Positions 25,345 through 36,084 of a stretch of DNA of 36,159 nt are shown here, piece after piece. Made by a program: the position numbers and the translations under genes. Below the pieces are notes generated by a model that worked only from the letters and a program-made list of their open reading frames with translations, was not told the DNA's origin and did no database searches. The number at the start of each line of letters is the position of its first letter. The stretch's first letter is position 1. The DNA comes from an uncultured Oleispira sp. (GTDB taxonomy: Bacteria > Pseudomonadota > Gammaproteobacteria > Pseudomonadales > Oceanobacteraceae). The DNA is taken from positions 1 through 36,159 of the forward strand of contig CAJVZR010000042.1 in the NCBI GenBank assembly GCA_913019965.1, in the 5' to 3' direction.

Positions 25345-26673
25345 CTAGCGTGGAACGCTACCAGAACCGAAATTCTTTAAATTTGATTTCTTCATCACTG
25401 ATTCATATTGATGTGACATCAAATGGGATTGTACTTGGGACATAAAGTCCATTACTACAACCACTACGATCAATAACGAAGTACCACCGAAATAGAAGGG
25501 TACATCAGCCAAGACTACAAGAGCCTGAGGCATTAGACATACAGCTGCTATATAAAGCGAGCCAAACAAGGTTAACTTACCTAACACACCATCAATATAG
25601 TTTGCCGTTTGTATCCCTGGACGAATCCCTGGGATAAATGCACCAGACTTCTTCAAGTTTTCAGCTACGTCTTTCGGGTTAAACATCAACGCCGTATAGA
25701 AGTAACAGAAGAAGATAATACCGGCTGCGAACAGCACGATATACAGCGGTTGGCTAGGGCCTAACGCTAATGATACATCCTGCAACCACTCCATTCCTTC
25801 GGTCTGACCAAACCACTGGCCGATCGAGGCGGGGAATAATAACAGACTTGAGGCGAAAATAGCAGGAATAACACCCGCCATATTCAATTTCAATGGTAAA
25901 TGGCTTGTCTGTGCTGCAAATACTTTGCGGCCTTGCTGGCGCTTAGCGTAATTAATAGTGATTCTGCGCTGTCCTCGTTCAACGAAAACAACGAATGCAA
26001 CAACCATTACCGCTACGATCGCAATCGCTAACAACACAAGGATGTTTAAGTCCCCTTGACGTGCTGATTCGAAACTTTGACCAATTGCGCCTGGCAAGCC
26101 AGCAACGATACCCGCGAAAATCAGTATGGAAATGCCGTTTCCGATGCCACGTTCGGTGATTTGTTCACCCAACCACATCAAGAAAACCGCACCACATACG
26201 AAAGACGGAATAGCTCCCAGATAGAAGTCCATGCCAGAGCTAAAGGTAATCCCCTGCCCCGCAAGACCGACTGACACACCAGTTGCCTGGATAGTAGCCA
26301 ACAATACCGTGCCGTAGCGCGTATATTGTGTGATCTTGCGGCGACCAGCTTCACCTTCTTTCTTCAGCTGTTCTAGCTGGGGGCTCACTGCCGTTAGCAA
26401 TTGCATAATAATAGAAGCAGAAATGTAAGGCATGATGCCAAGCGCAAGAATACTCATGCGCTCTAGTGCACCACCCGAAAACATATTAAACATACTCAAG
26501 ATCGTGCCTTGATTCTGTTCAAACATCTGCGCTAATTGATCAGGGTTAATTCCTGGTACAGGAATATGTGCCCCAATCCGATATACGATAATCGCTAAGA
26601 ATACGAAGCGGATCCGAGCCCAGAGCTCGGTTAATCCACTTTGCATGCCTTGCGGTAGTGAGCCTTTAGCCAT
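25345..26673 (-). CDS. secY: Protein translocase channel subunit SecY
   Basis: The main channel of the Sec translocon in the inner membrane, working with SecE, SecG and SecA. The 442 residues show ten hydrophobic segments, the plug-region motif after the first segment ([31 protein letters not shown]), [18 protein letters not shown] [18 protein letters not shown], and the cytosolic C-terminal tail that contacts SecA. It starts directly at the rplO stop (TAAATG), so the two are coupled. Confidence 0.98.
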   Translation of the reverse strand: MAKGSLPQGMQSGLTELWARIRFVFLAIIVYRIGAHIPVPGINPDQLAQMFEQNQGTILSMFNMFSGGALERMSILALGIMPYISASIIMQLLTAVSPQLEQLKKEGEAGRRKITQYTRYGTVLLATIQATGVSVGLAGQGITFSSGMDFYLGAIPSFVCGAVFLMWLGEQITERGIGNGISILIFAGIVAGLPGAIGQSFESARQGDLNILVLLAIAIVAVMVVAFVVFVERGQRRITINYAKRQQGRKVFAAQTSHLPLKLNMAGVIPAIFASSLLLFPASIGQWFGQTEGMEWLQDVSLALGPSQPLYIVLFAAGIIFFCYFYTALMFNPKDVAENLKKSGAFIPGIRPGIQTANYIDGVLGKLTLFGSLYIAAVCLMPQALVVLADVPFYFGGTSLLIVVVVVMDFMSQVQSHLMSHQYESVMKKSNLKNFGSGSVPR

Positions 26674-27108
26674 TTAGTCCTCGACTTTCCCACCGGCTGC
26701 TTCAATAGCAGCCTTAGCACCTTTAGTTACTTTCAAACCTTTGATAGTAACCGCTTGTTTGATCTCACCAGACAAGATTACGCGAGCACGCTTAATCTTA
26801 TCGCCGATGATATCGGCAGCTTTAAGAGCTGCTAAATCTACGATGTCGCCTTCTACTTTAGTCAATTCGTTTAAACGAACCTCAGCAGTATACTGAGCTT
26901 GACGTGAAGTAAAACCAAATTTTGGTAAGCGACGTTGTAAAGGCATTTGACCACCTTCAAAACCAGGTGCTACTTTACCACCTGAACGAGACTTTTGACC
27001 TTTGTGACCACGGCCGCCAGTCTTACCAAGACCAGAACCGATACCACGACCTACACGCTTACGTGCGGTTTTAGCACCTTTACCAGGGCTGAGTTCATTA
27101 AGACGCAT
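26674..27108 (-). CDS. rplO: 50S ribosomal protein L15
   Basis: A 144-residue protein, same length as in E. coli. The N-terminal half is the long Gly/Arg/Lys-rich rRNA-binding extension ([38 protein letters not shown]), and the globular C-terminal domain ends with [17 protein letters not shown]. Located between rpmD and secY in the spc operon. Confidence 0.98.
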   Translation of the reverse strand: MRLNELSPGKGAKTARKRVGRGIGSGLGKTGGRGHKGQKSRSGGKVAPGFEGGQMPLQRRLPKFGFTSRQAQYTAEVRLNELTKVEGDIVDLAALKAADIIGDKIKRARVILSGEIKQAVTIKGLKVTKGAKAAIEAAGGKVED

Positions 27109-27112
27109 CTTA

Positions 27113-27295
27113 TTATCCCTCTACCTTAAGCATGTATTGAACCTTGTTGATCATGCCACGTACTGACGGAGTATCTTCCAACTCTACAGTGTGACCGATC
27201 TTACGAAGGCCTAGACCTTTAATGGTCGCGCGATGCTTCGGCAGTTTGCCGATAGAGCTTCGCAATTGAGTTACCTTAACGGTTTTCTTAGCCAT
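27113..27295 (-). CDS. rpmD: 50S ribosomal protein L30
   Basis: A 60-residue protein with the L30 signature [49 protein letters not shown]. It lies 6 bp after rpsE and 4 bp before rplO, its standard place in the spc operon. Confidence 0.97.
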   Translation of the reverse strand: MAKKTVKVTQLRSSIGKLPKHRATIKGLGLRKIGHTVELEDTPSVRGMINKVQYMLKVEG

Positions 27296-27301
27296 GATGT
27301 C

Positions 27302-27811
27302 TTACCCCAGAATATCTTCTACGGATTTACCACGCTTGGCTGCAATCTGTTCAGGTGACTTCATTTGCTTCAAGCCATTGAAAGTTGCACGAACAACGTT
27401 AACTGGGTTTGTAGACCCGTAACATTTTGCCAATACGTTTTTAACACCACACATTTCTAAAACTGCACGCATTGCACCACCGGCAATAATACCAGTACCT
27501 TCAGATGCTGGCTGCATGTAAACTTTAGAACCGCCGTGGCGTGCTTTAATTGGATACTGCAAGGTATTACCATCTAGTTTAACTTCGATGATGTTACGCT
27601 TGGCTGAATCCATTGCTTTTTGGATTGCAGTAGGTACTTCGCGTGCTTTACCACGACCAAAACCAACTTTACCATTTCCGTCGCCAACTACAGTCAAAGC
27701 AGTGAAGCCGAAAATACGACCACCTTTTACTACTTTTGCAACACGGTTCACTTGAACCAGTTTTTCCTGCAGATCGCTTTCGTTACGCTCTACGCGTTCA
27801 TTATTTGCCAT
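27302..27811 (-). CDS. rpsE: 30S ribosomal protein S5
   Basis: A 169-residue protein of the 30S body that influences decoding accuracy. The S5 double-stranded RNA-binding domain ([50 protein letters not shown], about 17-66) and the C-terminal domain ([38 protein letters not shown]) are complete. Loop residues around VKGGR are the known spectinomycin-resistance site; they look wild type. Confidence 0.98.
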   Translation of the reverse strand: MANNERVERNESDLQEKLVQVNRVAKVVKGGRIFGFTALTVVGDGNGKVGFGRGKAREVPTAIQKAMDSAKRNIIEVKLDGNTLQYPIKARHGGSKVYMQPASEGTGIIAGGAMRAVLEMCGVKNVLAKCYGSTNPVNVVRATFNGLKQMKSPEQIAAKRGKSVEDILG

Positions 27812-27823
27812 TGTCTCTACCCC

Positions 27824-28174
27824 TTAGAATTCCAAGCCGCCTTCACGGGCTGCATCAGCCAGGGCCTTAACGCGACCATGGTATTGGAAACCAGAACGGT
27901 CGAATGCTACCTTAGTAACACCTGCAGCTTTAGCGCGCTCAGCAATTAGCTGACCAACTTTAGTTGCCGCTTCGACGTTACCAGTAGTAGTTGCACGCAG
28001 ATCCGCTTCAACAGTAGAGGCTGTAGCTAACACTTCAGCACCACTGGAAGAAAGAATCTGAGCATAAATGTGTCTGGGTGTACGATTTACACACAGACGT
28101 ACTGTACCCTTCTCGCGAATACGCATACGAGTTTTACGGGCACGGCGTAAACGAGCTGTTTTCTTCTCATTCAT
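27824..28174 (-). CDS. rplR: 50S ribosomal protein L18
   Basis: A 116-residue protein that binds 5S rRNA with L5. The basic N-terminus ([40 protein letters not shown]) and the C-terminal [45 protein letters not shown] are diagnostic. It lies between rplF and rpsE in the spc operon. Confidence 0.98.
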   Translation of the reverse strand: MNEKKTARLRRARKTRMRIREKGTVRLCVNRTPRHIYAQILSSSGAEVLATASTVEADLRATTTGNVEAATKVGQLIAERAKAAGVTKVAFDRSGFQYHGRVKALADAAREGGLEF

Positions 28175-28185
28175 GAGCCTAGACC

Positions 28186-28719
28186 TTATTTCTTCTTAGC
28201 TTCTTTGCGACGCACATTTTCGTCAGCATAGCGAACACCTTTGCCTTTATAAGGCTCTGGTGGACGGTATCCACGAATTTCTGCGGCTACTTGACCAACC
28301 TGTTGCTTATCAGCGCCAGAAATAACAATCTCAGTTTGAGATGGAACTTCTGCTTTAACGCCTTCTGGTAACTCATAATCCACTGGATGTGAGAAACCTA
28401 AGCTTAGGTTAACGACTTTTCCAGAAGTTTTGGCACGATAACCAACACCCTGAAGAATCAATTTCTTCTGGTAGCCTTGGGTTACGCCAACAACCATATT
28501 GTTCACTAAAGAACGAAAAGTACCAGCCATAGCCATGGCCGCTTTATCACCGTTCTTAGGAGCGAAAACAATATTGTTTTCTTCTTGTTTAATTTCTACA
28601 GATGAATGGATATTCAACTCTAGAGTGCCTTTACCGCCTTTAACAGCGATCTTAGACTCCGCTAGTGTTACTTCAACACCAGCCGGAATAGCTACGGGAG
28701 CTTTTGCAATACGTGACAT
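28186..28719 (-). CDS. rplF: 50S ribosomal protein L6
   Basis: A 177-residue protein at the base of the stalk near the factor-binding site, same length as in E. coli. It begins [17 protein letters not shown], and the conserved C-terminal [28 protein letters not shown] is complete. Located 11 bp before rplR and 12 bp after rpsH. Confidence 0.98.
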   Translation of the reverse strand: MSRIAKAPVAIPAGVEVTLAESKIAVKGGKGTLELNIHSSVEIKQEENNIVFAPKNGDKAAMAMAGTFRSLVNNMVVGVTQGYQKKLILQGVGYRAKTSGKVVNLSLGFSHPVDYELPEGVKAEVPSQTEIVISGADKQQVGQVAAEIRGYRPPEPYKGKGVRYADENVRRKEAKKK

Positions 28720-28731
28720 TGTAAAATCCCC

Positions 28732-29124
28732 TTAGAAGACGGTAGCAATAACTTCGCCGCCAATGCCTTGAGCACGAGCTGCACGATCAGTCATTACACC
28801 TTTCGAAGTGGATACAATCGCAATACCAAGACCAGCTTCTACTTTAGGTAGAGCTACTTTGCCTTTGTATTGACGTAAACCAGGACGACTAACACGCTTG
28901 ATAGTCTCAATTACTGGCTTACCTTCGTAGTACTTTAGGTCAATATTTAGGCTAGCTTTTGCTTCGCCATCAACTGCGTAAGCAGTGATATAACCTTCAT
29001 CTTGTAGCAACTGGGCTACAGATACTTTTAACTTAGAAGACGGCATACTCACATTCGCATGACCAGCCATTTGGCCGTTACGAATACGAGTAAACATGTC
29101 CGCTAAGGGATCTTGCATACTCAT
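28732..29124 (-). CDS. rpsH: 30S ribosomal protein S8
   Basis: A 130-residue primary binder of 16S rRNA helix 21, same length as in E. coli. It starts [18 protein letters not shown] and ends with the conserved [21 protein letters not shown]. In E. coli S8 represses the spc operon by binding near the rplE start. A hairpin with some terminator character lies just before this gene (29164-29192). Confidence 0.98.
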   Translation of the reverse strand: MSMQDPLADMFTRIRNGQMAGHANVSMPSSKLKVSVAQLLQDEGYITAYAVDGEAKASLNIDLKYYEGKPVIETIKRVSRPGLRQYKGKVALPKVEAGLGIAIVSTSKGVMTDRAARAQGIGGEVIATVF

Positions 29125-29163
29125 TTGTCTTTCCTCTGTTGTACAGCGCCCTAACTAATAAAA

Positions 29164-29192
29164 GAAGGAGTACCATTACAGTACTCCCCTTC
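29164..29192 (-). other. Attenuator-like hairpin between rpsN and rpsH
   Basis: On the minus strand GAAGGGGAGTAC (29192-29181) pairs with GTACTCCTTC (29173-29164) across a 7-nt loop, leaving two unpaired G residues, and is followed by a short TTTTATT run. The 84-bp rpsN-rpsH gap is unusually long for the interior of the spc operon. It could be a partial terminator, a processing site or a stability element. Confidence 0.5.
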
Positions 29193-29208
29193 TACTAATC
29201 GGAATTGC

Positions 29209-29514
29209 TTACCAACTAGCTTTTTTCAGGCCAGGAACGTTACCTTTCATGCCTTCTTCACGTAGTTTAATACGAGAAAGCTTGAATTTACGGTATACGC
29301 CATGTGGACGACCTGTGATTTGGCAGCGATTACGTAAACGGCTCTTTGAAGAGTCACGTGGAAGTTTTTGCAATTGAATTTGCGCATTCCAACGTTCTTC
29401 ATCAGAAGAATCCAAGTTTAAGATAATCGCCTTCAGTGCAGCGCGTTTCTCAGCGTATTTAGCAACAAGTTGCTCACGCTTTGCTTCACGCTGTTTCATA
29501 CTGATCTTAGCCAT
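29209..29514 (-). CDS. rpsN: 30S ribosomal protein S14
   Basis: A 101-residue protein of the 30S head. The long form without a zinc-binding CXXC pair (C-minus type) is the usual one in gammaproteobacteria. The C-terminal [49 protein letters not shown] is diagnostic. It follows rplE by 11 bp. Confidence 0.98.
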   Translation of the reverse strand: MAKISMKQREAKREQLVAKYAEKRAALKAIILNLDSSDEERWNAQIQLQKLPRDSSKSRLRNRCQITGRPHGVYRKFKLSRIKLREEGMKGNVPGLKKASW

Positions 29515-29525
29515 GAGACTTACCC

Positions 29526-30065
29526 TTAGTTACGGAACGGGAAGTTCAATGCTTTCAATAAAGCATGACCTTCTTCGTTCGTATTAGCTGTAGTAGTGAT
29601 AGTGATATCCATACCGCGAATCTTGTCGACCTTGTCGTACTCGATTTCTGGAAAGATAATCTGTTCTTTCACGCCCATGCTGTAGTTACCACGGCCGTCG
29701 AATGATTTACCATTCAAGCCACGGAAGTCACGTACACGAGGAAGCGAGATGTCGATTAGACGATCCAAGAATTCCCACATACGATCTGAACGCATAGTTA
29801 CTTTACAGCCAATCGGGTAGCCGTCACGTACTTTAAAACTTGCAACAGACTTGCGAGCTTTAGTAACAACTGCTTTTTGACCTGACATTGCTTCCATATC
29901 AGAAACGGCGTTATCAAGAAGTTTTTTATCGCCTAATGCTTCACCAACACCCATATTCAGGGTGATTTTGGTAACGCGAGGCACTTCCATAACGTTTTTG
30001 TAACCAAACTCTTCAGTCAACTTGGCTACAACATCTGATTTGTATAGTTCTTTCAAACGTGACAT
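29526..30065 (-). CDS. rplE: 50S ribosomal protein L5
   Basis: A 179-residue 5S-rRNA-binding protein of the central protuberance, same length as in E. coli. Motifs are [52 protein letters not shown] and the C-terminal [22 protein letters not shown]. It lies 20 bp after rplX in the spc operon. Confidence 0.98.
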   Translation of the reverse strand: MSRLKELYKSDVVAKLTEEFGYKNVMEVPRVTKITLNMGVGEALGDKKLLDNAVSDMEAMSGQKAVVTKARKSVASFKVRDGYPIGCKVTMRSDRMWEFLDRLIDISLPRVRDFRGLNGKSFDGRGNYSMGVKEQIIFPEIEYDKVDKIRGMDITITTTANTNEEGHALLKALNFPFRN

Positions 30066-30085
30066 ATCTGTATCTCCTAGTTGCT

Positions 30086-30397
30086 TTAAGCGATTACTTC
30101 GCCGGTTGATTTGAAAACACGCACTTTCTGCTCGCCTTCAACTTTAAAGCCAACACGGTCGGCTTTTTCAGTCTTCGGATTCCAGATTGCAACGTTAGAA
30201 ACTTGAATTCCAGCTTCTTTTTCAACGATGCCGCCTGGCTGCTGTAGCTGCGGGTTAGGCTTTTGGTGTTTTTTCACCATATTAATGCCGCTAATGATAA
30301 CACGATTGTCGGCAAGTACTTTAACTACTTTGCCTCGTTTACCATTATCTTTTCCGGCAATAACAATTACTTCGTCATCTCTACGAATTTTCAACAT
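30086..30397 (-). CDS. rplX: 50S ribosomal protein L24
   Basis: A 103-residue assembly-initiator protein. The KOW motif lies at the N-terminus ([44 protein letters not shown]). Located between rplN and rplE in the spc operon, 12 bp after rplN. Confidence 0.98.
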   Translation of the reverse strand: MLKIRRDDEVIVIAGKDNGKRGKVVKVLADNRVIISGINMVKKHQKPNPQLQQPGGIVEKEAGIQVSNVAIWNPKTEKADRVGFKVEGEQKVRVFKSTGEVIA

Positions 30398-30409
30398 GCT
30401 ATCTCTCCC

Positions 30410-30778
30410 CTATAACACTTCAGGTGCTAGGGAAATGATCTTCATGAACTTCTCAGAACGAAGCTCACGAGTCACTGGCCCAAAAATACGGGTACCGATA
30501 GGTGCATCTGAAGCATTTAATAATACTGCAGAATTCGTATCGAAACGGATGATAGAACCATCCGGACGACGAACACCTTTACGCGTACGAACAACAACAG
30601 CTGTAAGTACTTGACCCTTTTTAACTTTACCGCGAGGAATTGCTTCTTTCACGGATACTTTTATAAGGTCGCCGATAGCGGCGTAGCGACGGTGTGAACC
30701 GCCCAAAACCTTAATACACATTACGCGTTTGGCGCCGCTGTTATCAGCAACATCCAGCATTGATTGTGTTTGGATCAT
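30410..30778 (-). CDS. rplN: 50S ribosomal protein L14
   Basis: A 122-residue intersubunit-face protein. It begins [33 protein letters not shown], with the conserved [13 protein letters not shown] near the C-terminus. It is traditionally the first gene of the spc operon. Only 23 bp separate it from rpsQ, with no promoter visible, so S10 and spc are probably transcribed together here. Confidence 0.98.
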   Translation of the reverse strand: MIQTQSMLDVADNSGAKRVMCIKVLGGSHRRYAAIGDLIKVSVKEAIPRGKVKKGQVLTAVVVRTRKGVRRPDGSIIRFDTNSAVLLNASDAPIGTRIFGPVTRELRSEKFMKIISLAPEVL

Positions 30779-30801
30779 GCCATTTGCTCCTAGTAACTGC
30801 G

Positions 30802-31065
30802 CTAAACCTTAACGGCGCGCTCATCAACAGTAACCAACGTCCAAGTCTTTGTTTTCGACAAAGGACGAGATTCCTTAACAGTAACCACGTCACCGATTTG
30901 GCATTCGTTGTTCGCGTCGTGTGCGTGTACTTTCGTAGAACGCTTCACGAATTTCTTGTAGATCGGGTGCTGAACACGACGCTCTACAAGAACAGTGATG
31001 GTTTGATCCATCTTATCGCTAACAACCTTACCAGTAAGGGTGCGTGCATTAGTTTGTTCACTCAT
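30802..31065 (-). CDS. rpsQ: 30S ribosomal protein S17
   Basis: An 87-residue OB-fold 16S-rRNA binder. Signatures are [41 protein letters not shown] and [21 protein letters not shown]. It is the last gene of the S10 operon, 2 bp after rpmC. Confidence 0.98.
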   Translation of the reverse strand: MSEQTNARTLTGKVVSDKMDQTITVLVERRVQHPIYKKFVKRSTKVHAHDANNECQIGDVVTVKESRPLSKTKTWTLVTVDERAVKV

Positions 31066-31067
31066 GA

Positions 31068-31259
31068 TTATTCACCTGCCTTCTGAGCCAGCACGGTTTT
31101 TACGCGAGCGATGTTGCGACGCGTCTGCTTGATTAGGTGAGATTGACCCAACTGACCAGTAGACTTCTGCATACGCAATTTAAATTGATCGCTCAACAGT
31201 TCTTCTAACTGAGTTTGCAACTCAGCTACTGACTTATCTTTTAATTCGATCGCCTTCAT
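31068..31259 (-). CDS. rpmC: 50S ribosomal protein L29
   Basis: A 63-residue helical-hairpin protein at the exit tunnel, the length known from E. coli. It starts [22 protein letters not shown] and contains the conserved [16 protein letters not shown] lies one codon upstream in frame, but the ATG at 31259 overlaps the rplP stop by one base (TGATG), the usual coupling arrangement, so it is preferred. Confidence 0.97.
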   Translation of the reverse strand: MKAIELKDKSVAELQTQLEELLSDQFKLRMQKSTGQLGQSHLIKQTRRNIARVKTVLAQKAGE

Positions 31260-31669
31260 CACATCACCGTCCGTTTAACGAATGTTGTAGCAATTGGCAA
31301 TTTCGCCGCAGCAAGTTCGAACGCTTCACGAGCTAATTCTTCACTTACACCTTCCATTTCGTATAAAACACGACCTGGCTGGATCTGGCATACCCAATAT
31401 TCTACGTTACCCTTACCTTTACCTTGACGAACCTCTAAAGGCTTGCTGGTAATCGGCTTATCAGGAAAAATGCGAATCCAGATTTTCCCGCCACGCTTGA
31501 TTTTACGAGTCATTGTACGACGCGCAGCTTCAATCTGACGAGCTGTAATGCGACCACGGCCAGTAGCCTTAAGGCCATACTCACCGAAGCTCACTTTACT
31601 TCCGCGAGCTAGGCCACGGTTGCGGCCCTTCATCATTTTGCGGAACTTTGTACGTTTTGGCATCAACAT
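31259..31669 (-). CDS. rplP: 50S ribosomal protein L16
   Basis: A 136-residue protein near the A site, same length as in E. coli. It begins [23 protein letters not shown] and contains [47 protein letters not shown], including the conserved Arg-rich loop. Overlaps rpmC by one base. Confidence 0.98.
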   Translation of the reverse strand: MLMPKRTKFRKMMKGRNRGLARGSKVSFGEYGLKATGRGRITARQIEAARRTMTRKIKRGGKIWIRIFPDKPITSKPLEVRQGKGKGNVEYWVCQIQPGRVLYEMEGVSEELAREAFELAAAKLPIATTFVKRTVM

Positions 31670-31681
31670 GGTTAAAAACCC

Positions 31682-32371
31682 CTATGAACGGCCGCCTTTC
31701 TTTTTGCCTTGGTTTTTAGCACGGTTACGAACTTCTTCGATACCACCCAAGACTTCACCTTTGAAGATCCAGACCTTCACACCGATAACACCGTATGTGG
31801 TGTTTGCTTCATATGTAGCATAATCGATGTCAGCACGTAGAGTGTGCAAAGGAACACGTCCTTCACGATACCACTCAGAACGAGCGATCTCAGCACCACC
31901 TAAACGGCCGCCAACTTGGATCTTGATACCTTCAGCACCGCCACGCATAGCATTCTGAACGGCGCGCTTCATAGCACGACGGAACATAATACGACGCTCT
32001 AGCTGGCTAGCAACGCTTTGCGCTACTAATTTTGCATCAAGATCTGGCTTGCGAATCTCTTCAATGTTGATGTGTACCGGAATACCCATCATTGCAGTGA
32101 TTTCGTTACGTAGTTTTTCTACGTCTTCACCTTTTTTACCAATCACAATACCTGGACGGGCAGTGTGAATAGTAACCTTCGCGTTTTGCGAAGGACGTTC
32201 GATAACTACTTTGCTCACTGAAGCTTTAACAAGACGTTTCTCGATAAGAGTACGTACTTGAATATCAGTTAACAAGTTATCTGCATATTTGTCGCTACCG
32301 GCATACCAAACACTATTATGGTCTTTGGTGATACCGAGACGAATACCAGTAGGATGTACTTTCTGACCCAT
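31682..32371 (-). CDS. rpsC: 30S ribosomal protein S3
   Basis: A 229-residue protein at the mRNA entry channel. It starts [14 protein letters not shown]. The KH domain has [17 protein letters not shown] (the GXXG loop is intact), and the C-terminal domain has [31 protein letters not shown]. Four residues shorter than E. coli S3 at the C-terminus. Lies between rplV and rplP. Confidence 0.98.
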   Translation of the reverse strand: MGQKVHPTGIRLGITKDHNSVWYAGSDKYADNLLTDIQVRTLIEKRLVKASVSKVVIERPSQNAKVTIHTARPGIVIGKKGEDVEKLRNEITAMMGIPVHINIEEIRKPDLDAKLVAQSVASQLERRIMFRRAMKRAVQNAMRGGAEGIKIQVGGRLGGAEIARSEWYREGRVPLHTLRADIDYATYEANTTYGVIGVKVWIFKGEVLGGIEEVRNRAKNQGKKKGGRS

Positions 32372-32381
32372 CTTCGGCTCC

Positions 32382-32717
32382 CTATTTCTCAGACACTTTA
32401 ACAGTGATGTGACAAGAACGCTTCAATATACGATCAGCACGACCCTTGGCACGCGGACGAATGCGCTTCATGGTAGTACCTTCGTCAACGAAAACAGTTG
32501 AAACATTCAACTCGTCTACGTCAGCGCCTTCGTTATGCTCGGCGTTAGCGATGGCAGATTCCAACACTTTCTTCATTAAGTCAGCACCCTTTTTAGGGCT
32601 AAACTCAAGAATAGTTAACGCTTCAGAAACATTTTTTCCACGGATTTGATCCGCAACTAGACGTGCCTTTTGGGCAGACAGTTGAGCTCCACGTAATATA
32701 GCGGCTACTTCAGACAT
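32382..32717 (-). CDS. rplV: 50S ribosomal protein L22
   Basis: A 111-residue protein whose beta-hairpin lines the exit tunnel. The family core [55 protein letters not shown] is complete, and the hairpin [24 protein letters not shown] is intact. The frame extends to a GTG at 32726, but AGGGGTG lies at proper distance before ATG 32717, which also gives the usual length. Confidence 0.97.
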   Translation of the reverse strand: MSEVAAILRGAQLSAQKARLVADQIRGKNVSEALTILEFSPKKGADLMKKVLESAIANAEHNEGADVDELNVSTVFVDEGTTMKRIRPRAKGRADRILKRSCHITVKVSEK

Positions 32718-32732
32718 ACAATTCACCCCTTA

Positions 32733-33008
32733 TTAACGTTTAGCTTTCTTATCTGCAACGTGACCTTTATAGGTACGCGTAACAGAAAATTCGCCTAGTT
32801 TATGTCCAACCATGTCTTCAGTTACGAAAACAGGCACGTGTTGACGACCGTTATGAACGGCAATGGTCAGTCCTACGAACTCCGGAAAGATCGTAGAGCG
32901 TCGAGACCAGGTTTTAATCGGACGTTTTTCGCCCGATTCTAACGCAGCCTCTACCTTGGTCATCAAGTGGTGGTCTATAAAAGGACCTTTTTTTAATGAA
33001 CGTGGCAC
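32733..33008 (-). CDS. rpsS: 30S ribosomal protein S19
   Basis: A 91-residue protein of the 30S head that pairs with S13. It starts [20 protein letters not shown], with the core [48 protein letters not shown]. Located 20 bp after rplB in the S10 operon. Confidence 0.98.
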   Translation of the reverse strand: MPRSLKKGPFIDHHLMTKVEAALESGEKRPIKTWSRRSTIFPEFVGLTIAVHNGRQHVPVFVTEDMVGHKLGEFSVTRTYKGHVADKKAKR

Positions 33009-33028
33009 AGCTCAATCCTCTTTTAAAT

Positions 33029-33856
33029 TTACTTCGCAGAACGACGACGTACGATAAGCTTATCGGTACGCTTGTTCTTACGAGTTTTATAACCCTTGGT
33101 AGGCATGCCCCACGGAGATACTGGGTGACGACCACCCGATGTACGACCTTCACCACCACCATGTGGGTGATCAACTGGGTTCATAACAACACCACGAACC
33201 GTTGGACGTACGCCTCTCCAGCGTGAAGCACCTGCTTTACCAAGCTGGCGCAAGCTGTGCTCTGAATTACCCACTTCACCTAAAGTAGCGCGACATTCGG
33301 ATAATACTTTACGCATTTCACCAGAACGTAGACGCAAGGTGCAGTAAGTACCTTCACGAGCAACTAGCTGAGCAGATGTTCCAGCAGAACGAGCGATTTG
33401 AGCACCTTTACCAGGCTTCAATTCGATGCAGTGAATTACACTACCTACTGGAACGTTACGCAGTGGCATAGTGCTACCTACCTTAATAGGAGCATCTTCA
33501 CCAGAACGTACTTCATCACCTGCTGAAAGACCTTTAGGAGCGATAATGTAACGACGCTCACCATCTAGGTACTTCAACAATGCAATGTTAGCACTGCGAT
33601 TTGGATCGTATTCTAAACGCTCAACAACAGCTGGAATGCCATCCTTGTTACGCTTAAAATCGACTAAACGATAGTGTTGCTTATGACCACCACCGATGTG
33701 ACGAGTAGTAATTCGACCGTTATTGTTACGACCGCCACTCTTACTTTTCTTCTCTAGCAAACCAGCGAATGGCTTACCTTTGTGAAGTTCAGCGTTTACA
33801 ACCTTAACCAGATGACGACGGCCAGCTGAAGTCGGTTTAGTTTTTACTAATGCCAT
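33029..33856 (-). CDS. rplB: 50S ribosomal protein L2
   Basis: A 275-residue protein needed for subunit association and peptidyl-transferase assembly. It has the RNA-binding segment [51 protein letters not shown] and the C-terminal [27 protein letters not shown], which includes the conserved His by the peptidyl-transferase centre. It follows rplW by 11 bp. Confidence 0.99.
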   Translation of the reverse strand: MALVKTKPTSAGRRHLVKVVNAELHKGKPFAGLLEKKSKSGGRNNNGRITTRHIGGGHKQHYRLVDFKRNKDGIPAVVERLEYDPNRSANIALLKYLDGERRYIIAPKGLSAGDEVRSGEDAPIKVGSTMPLRNVPVGSVIHCIELKPGKGAQIARSAGTSAQLVAREGTYCTLRLRSGEMRKVLSECRATLGEVGNSEHSLRQLGKAGASRWRGVRPTVRGVVMNPVDHPHGGGEGRTSGGRHPVSPWGMPTKGYKTRKNKRTDKLIVRRRSAK

Positions 33857-33867
33857 TACCCTAGCTC

Positions 33868-34161
33868 CTATTCTGCGTCAGCGAAGTCAATGTCCTGACC
33901 GGCTGCCAATGTAACGTATGCTTTACGCACGTCATTACGCTTGCCCATGCCGCGTGCAGTACGCTTAGTTTTGCCTTTCTGGTTAAGAACCTGAACGCCT
34001 TCGACTTTAACTTCGAATAACGCTTCAACAGCTTTCTTAATTTCTGGCTTTGTAGCATCTGGAGCTACCACGAAGGTGTATTGACCTTGCTCTGCGATAA
34101 CTGTCGCTTTCTCAGAGATACGTGGACCCATTAATACTTGATAGATACGTTCCTGGTTCAT
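33868..34161 (-). CDS. rplW: 50S ribosomal protein L23
   Basis: A 97-residue protein at the tunnel exit, docking site of trigger factor and SRP. It begins [60 protein letters not shown]. The conserved Glu-bearing SEK segment is present. Its start overlaps the rplD stop by 4 nt (ATGA). Confidence 0.98.
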   Translation of the reverse strand: MNQERIYQVLMGPRISEKATVIAEQGQYTFVVAPDATKPEIKKAVEALFEVKVEGVQVLNQKGKTKRTARGMGKRNDVRKAYVTLAAGQDIDFADAE

Positions 34162-34760
34162 CCTAAAGTCTCCTCTAATTTCTTAAGAGCAGAGACAGTT
34201 ACCAATACTTTATTAAAGGCAACTAGGCTCACAGGATCAACTGCACCCGCTTCAGTCACTGCAACGTGTGGAACGTTACGAGAAGCTAAGTAAAGTTTTT
34301 CATCCAGGTCTTCAGCAATGATTAGGACGTTGCTCAATTGCAACTCTTCCATTTTCGCTACGAAGTCTTTGGTTTTGTGAGAATCAATAGTGAATTCTTC
34401 AGCAACAACCAAACGCTCTTGACGAACTAATTCAGAAAGAATGCTCTGCATCGCTGCGCGATACATCTTCTTATTAACTTTTTGCTCGAAGCTACGTGGG
34501 CTAGCGGCGAATGTAACACCACCTTTGCGCCAGATAGGACCACGAGATGTACCAGCACGAGCTCGGCCAGTACCTTTTTGACGCCATGGCTTAGCACCAC
34601 CGCCGCTTACAGCTGCGCGGTTTTTCTGGGCTTTAGTACCTTGACGAGCAGTAGACAGGTATGCGGTAACAACCTGATGTACTAATGATTCATTGTATTC
34701 GCGACCGAAAGCAACTTCGGAAACAGATACAGTGGCACCACTGTTTGTTGTCAGTTCCAT
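34158..34760 (-). CDS. rplD: 50S ribosomal protein L4
   Basis: A 200-residue protein with an extended loop in the exit tunnel ([33 protein letters not shown]). In E. coli L4 also represses the S10 operon by binding a long leader. Here the predicted leader before rpsJ is only about 50 nt, so that mechanism would need to differ. It lies 10 bp after rplC. Confidence 0.98.
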   Translation of the reverse strand: MELTTNSGATVSVSEVAFGREYNESLVHQVVTAYLSTARQGTKAQKNRAAVSGGGAKPWRQKGTGRARAGTSRGPIWRKGGVTFAASPRSFEQKVNKKMYRAAMQSILSELVRQERLVVAEEFTIDSHKTKDFVAKMEELQLSNVLIIAEDLDEKLYLASRNVPHVAVTEAGAVDPVSLVAFNKVLVTVSALKKLEETLG

Positions 34761-34770
34761 AGTTGTTCTC

Positions 34771-35403
34771 CTAGCGCTTAACTTTAACAGCTGGTTTAAC
34801 GATCAGATCACCGCCGGTAGCGCCGGGTACTGCACCTTTAACCAACAACAAGCCACGTTCAGCATCAACACGAACGATCTCTAGATTTTGAGTAGTTACC
34901 TGCTCAGAACCCATGTGACCTGCCATTTTCTTACCTTTCCAAACACGACCAGGAGTTTGACACTGACCGATTGAACCAGGTGCACGGTGAGACAATGAGT
35001 TACCGTGTGTAGCATCTTGCATTTGGAAATTCCAACGCTTAACACCACCTTGAAAACCTTTACCTTTAGAGGTACCGGTTACATCTACTTTCTGTCCATC
35101 TTCAAAACGAGTAACAGCAAGCTCAGCGCCTACAGCAAACTCTTCTTCAGTACGGAATTCCACAAGACCACGACCTGCTTGAACACCCGCTTTAGCGAAG
35201 TGACCAGCTGCTGGCTTTGAAACGCGAGAAGCTTTCTTCTCACCATAAGTAACCTGAATAGCTTGGTAGCCATCAGTTTCTTGAGTTTTGATCTGTGTAA
35301 CTAACTGAGATGGAACCTCAATTACTGTTACTGGGATAGCTTGACCATCCTCAGAAAAAACTCGGGTCATGCCAGCTTTTTTGCCGACTAAACCTATCGT
35401 CAT
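34771..35403 (-). CDS. rplC: 50S ribosomal protein L3
   Basis: A 210-residue protein that initiates 50S assembly. It starts [30 protein letters not shown]. The central extension contains [23 protein letters not shown] with the Gln that is methylated in E. coli. AGAGGA is the ribosome site. A 124-bp spacer from rpsJ is longer than usual. Confidence 0.98.
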   Translation of the reverse strand: MTIGLVGKKAGMTRVFSEDGQAIPVTVIEVPSQLVTQIKTQETDGYQAIQVTYGEKKASRVSKPAAGHFAKAGVQAGRGLVEFRTEEEFAVGAELAVTRFEDGQKVDVTGTSKGKGFQGGVKRWNFQMQDATHGNSLSHRAPGSIGQCQTPGRVWKGKKMAGHMGSEQVTTQNLEIVRVDAERGLLLVKGAVPGATGGDLIVKPAVKVKR

Positions 35404-35527
35404 AATATTTTCCTCTAGTGTACGGGGCTGATACCCGCTATGGCCGCTCCAAATCGATCAAAAAGATCTCAATGAGCGTTACACAAGAACTGTGTCTGGT
35501 TATTAATTAAACGGAATTGTCTAATTA

Positions 35528-35927
<400 letters not shown>

Positions 35928-35939
35928 GCGCACAAAAAG

Positions 35940-35974
35940 AAAGGCCCTCCTCCCGATTAGGGAAGAGAGCCTTT
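35940..35974 (-). terminator. Rho-independent terminator after tuf
   Basis: A 15-bp stem (two G-U pairs in RNA) with 5-nt loop TAATC, GC-rich in the middle, followed on the minus strand by TCTTTTTG. It lies 110 bp after the tuf stop and just before the S10 promoter, separating tuf from the ribosomal operon. Confidence 0.88.
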
Positions 35975-36084
35975 CTCGCTAGAAAGCTTCAAATAATCAA
36001 CAACTTACATCATATAATTATTTTTAGCCTTTACCCCAACATCACACGACATTAGGGCTACCGTTATAATTAACGGCCAGTTGA

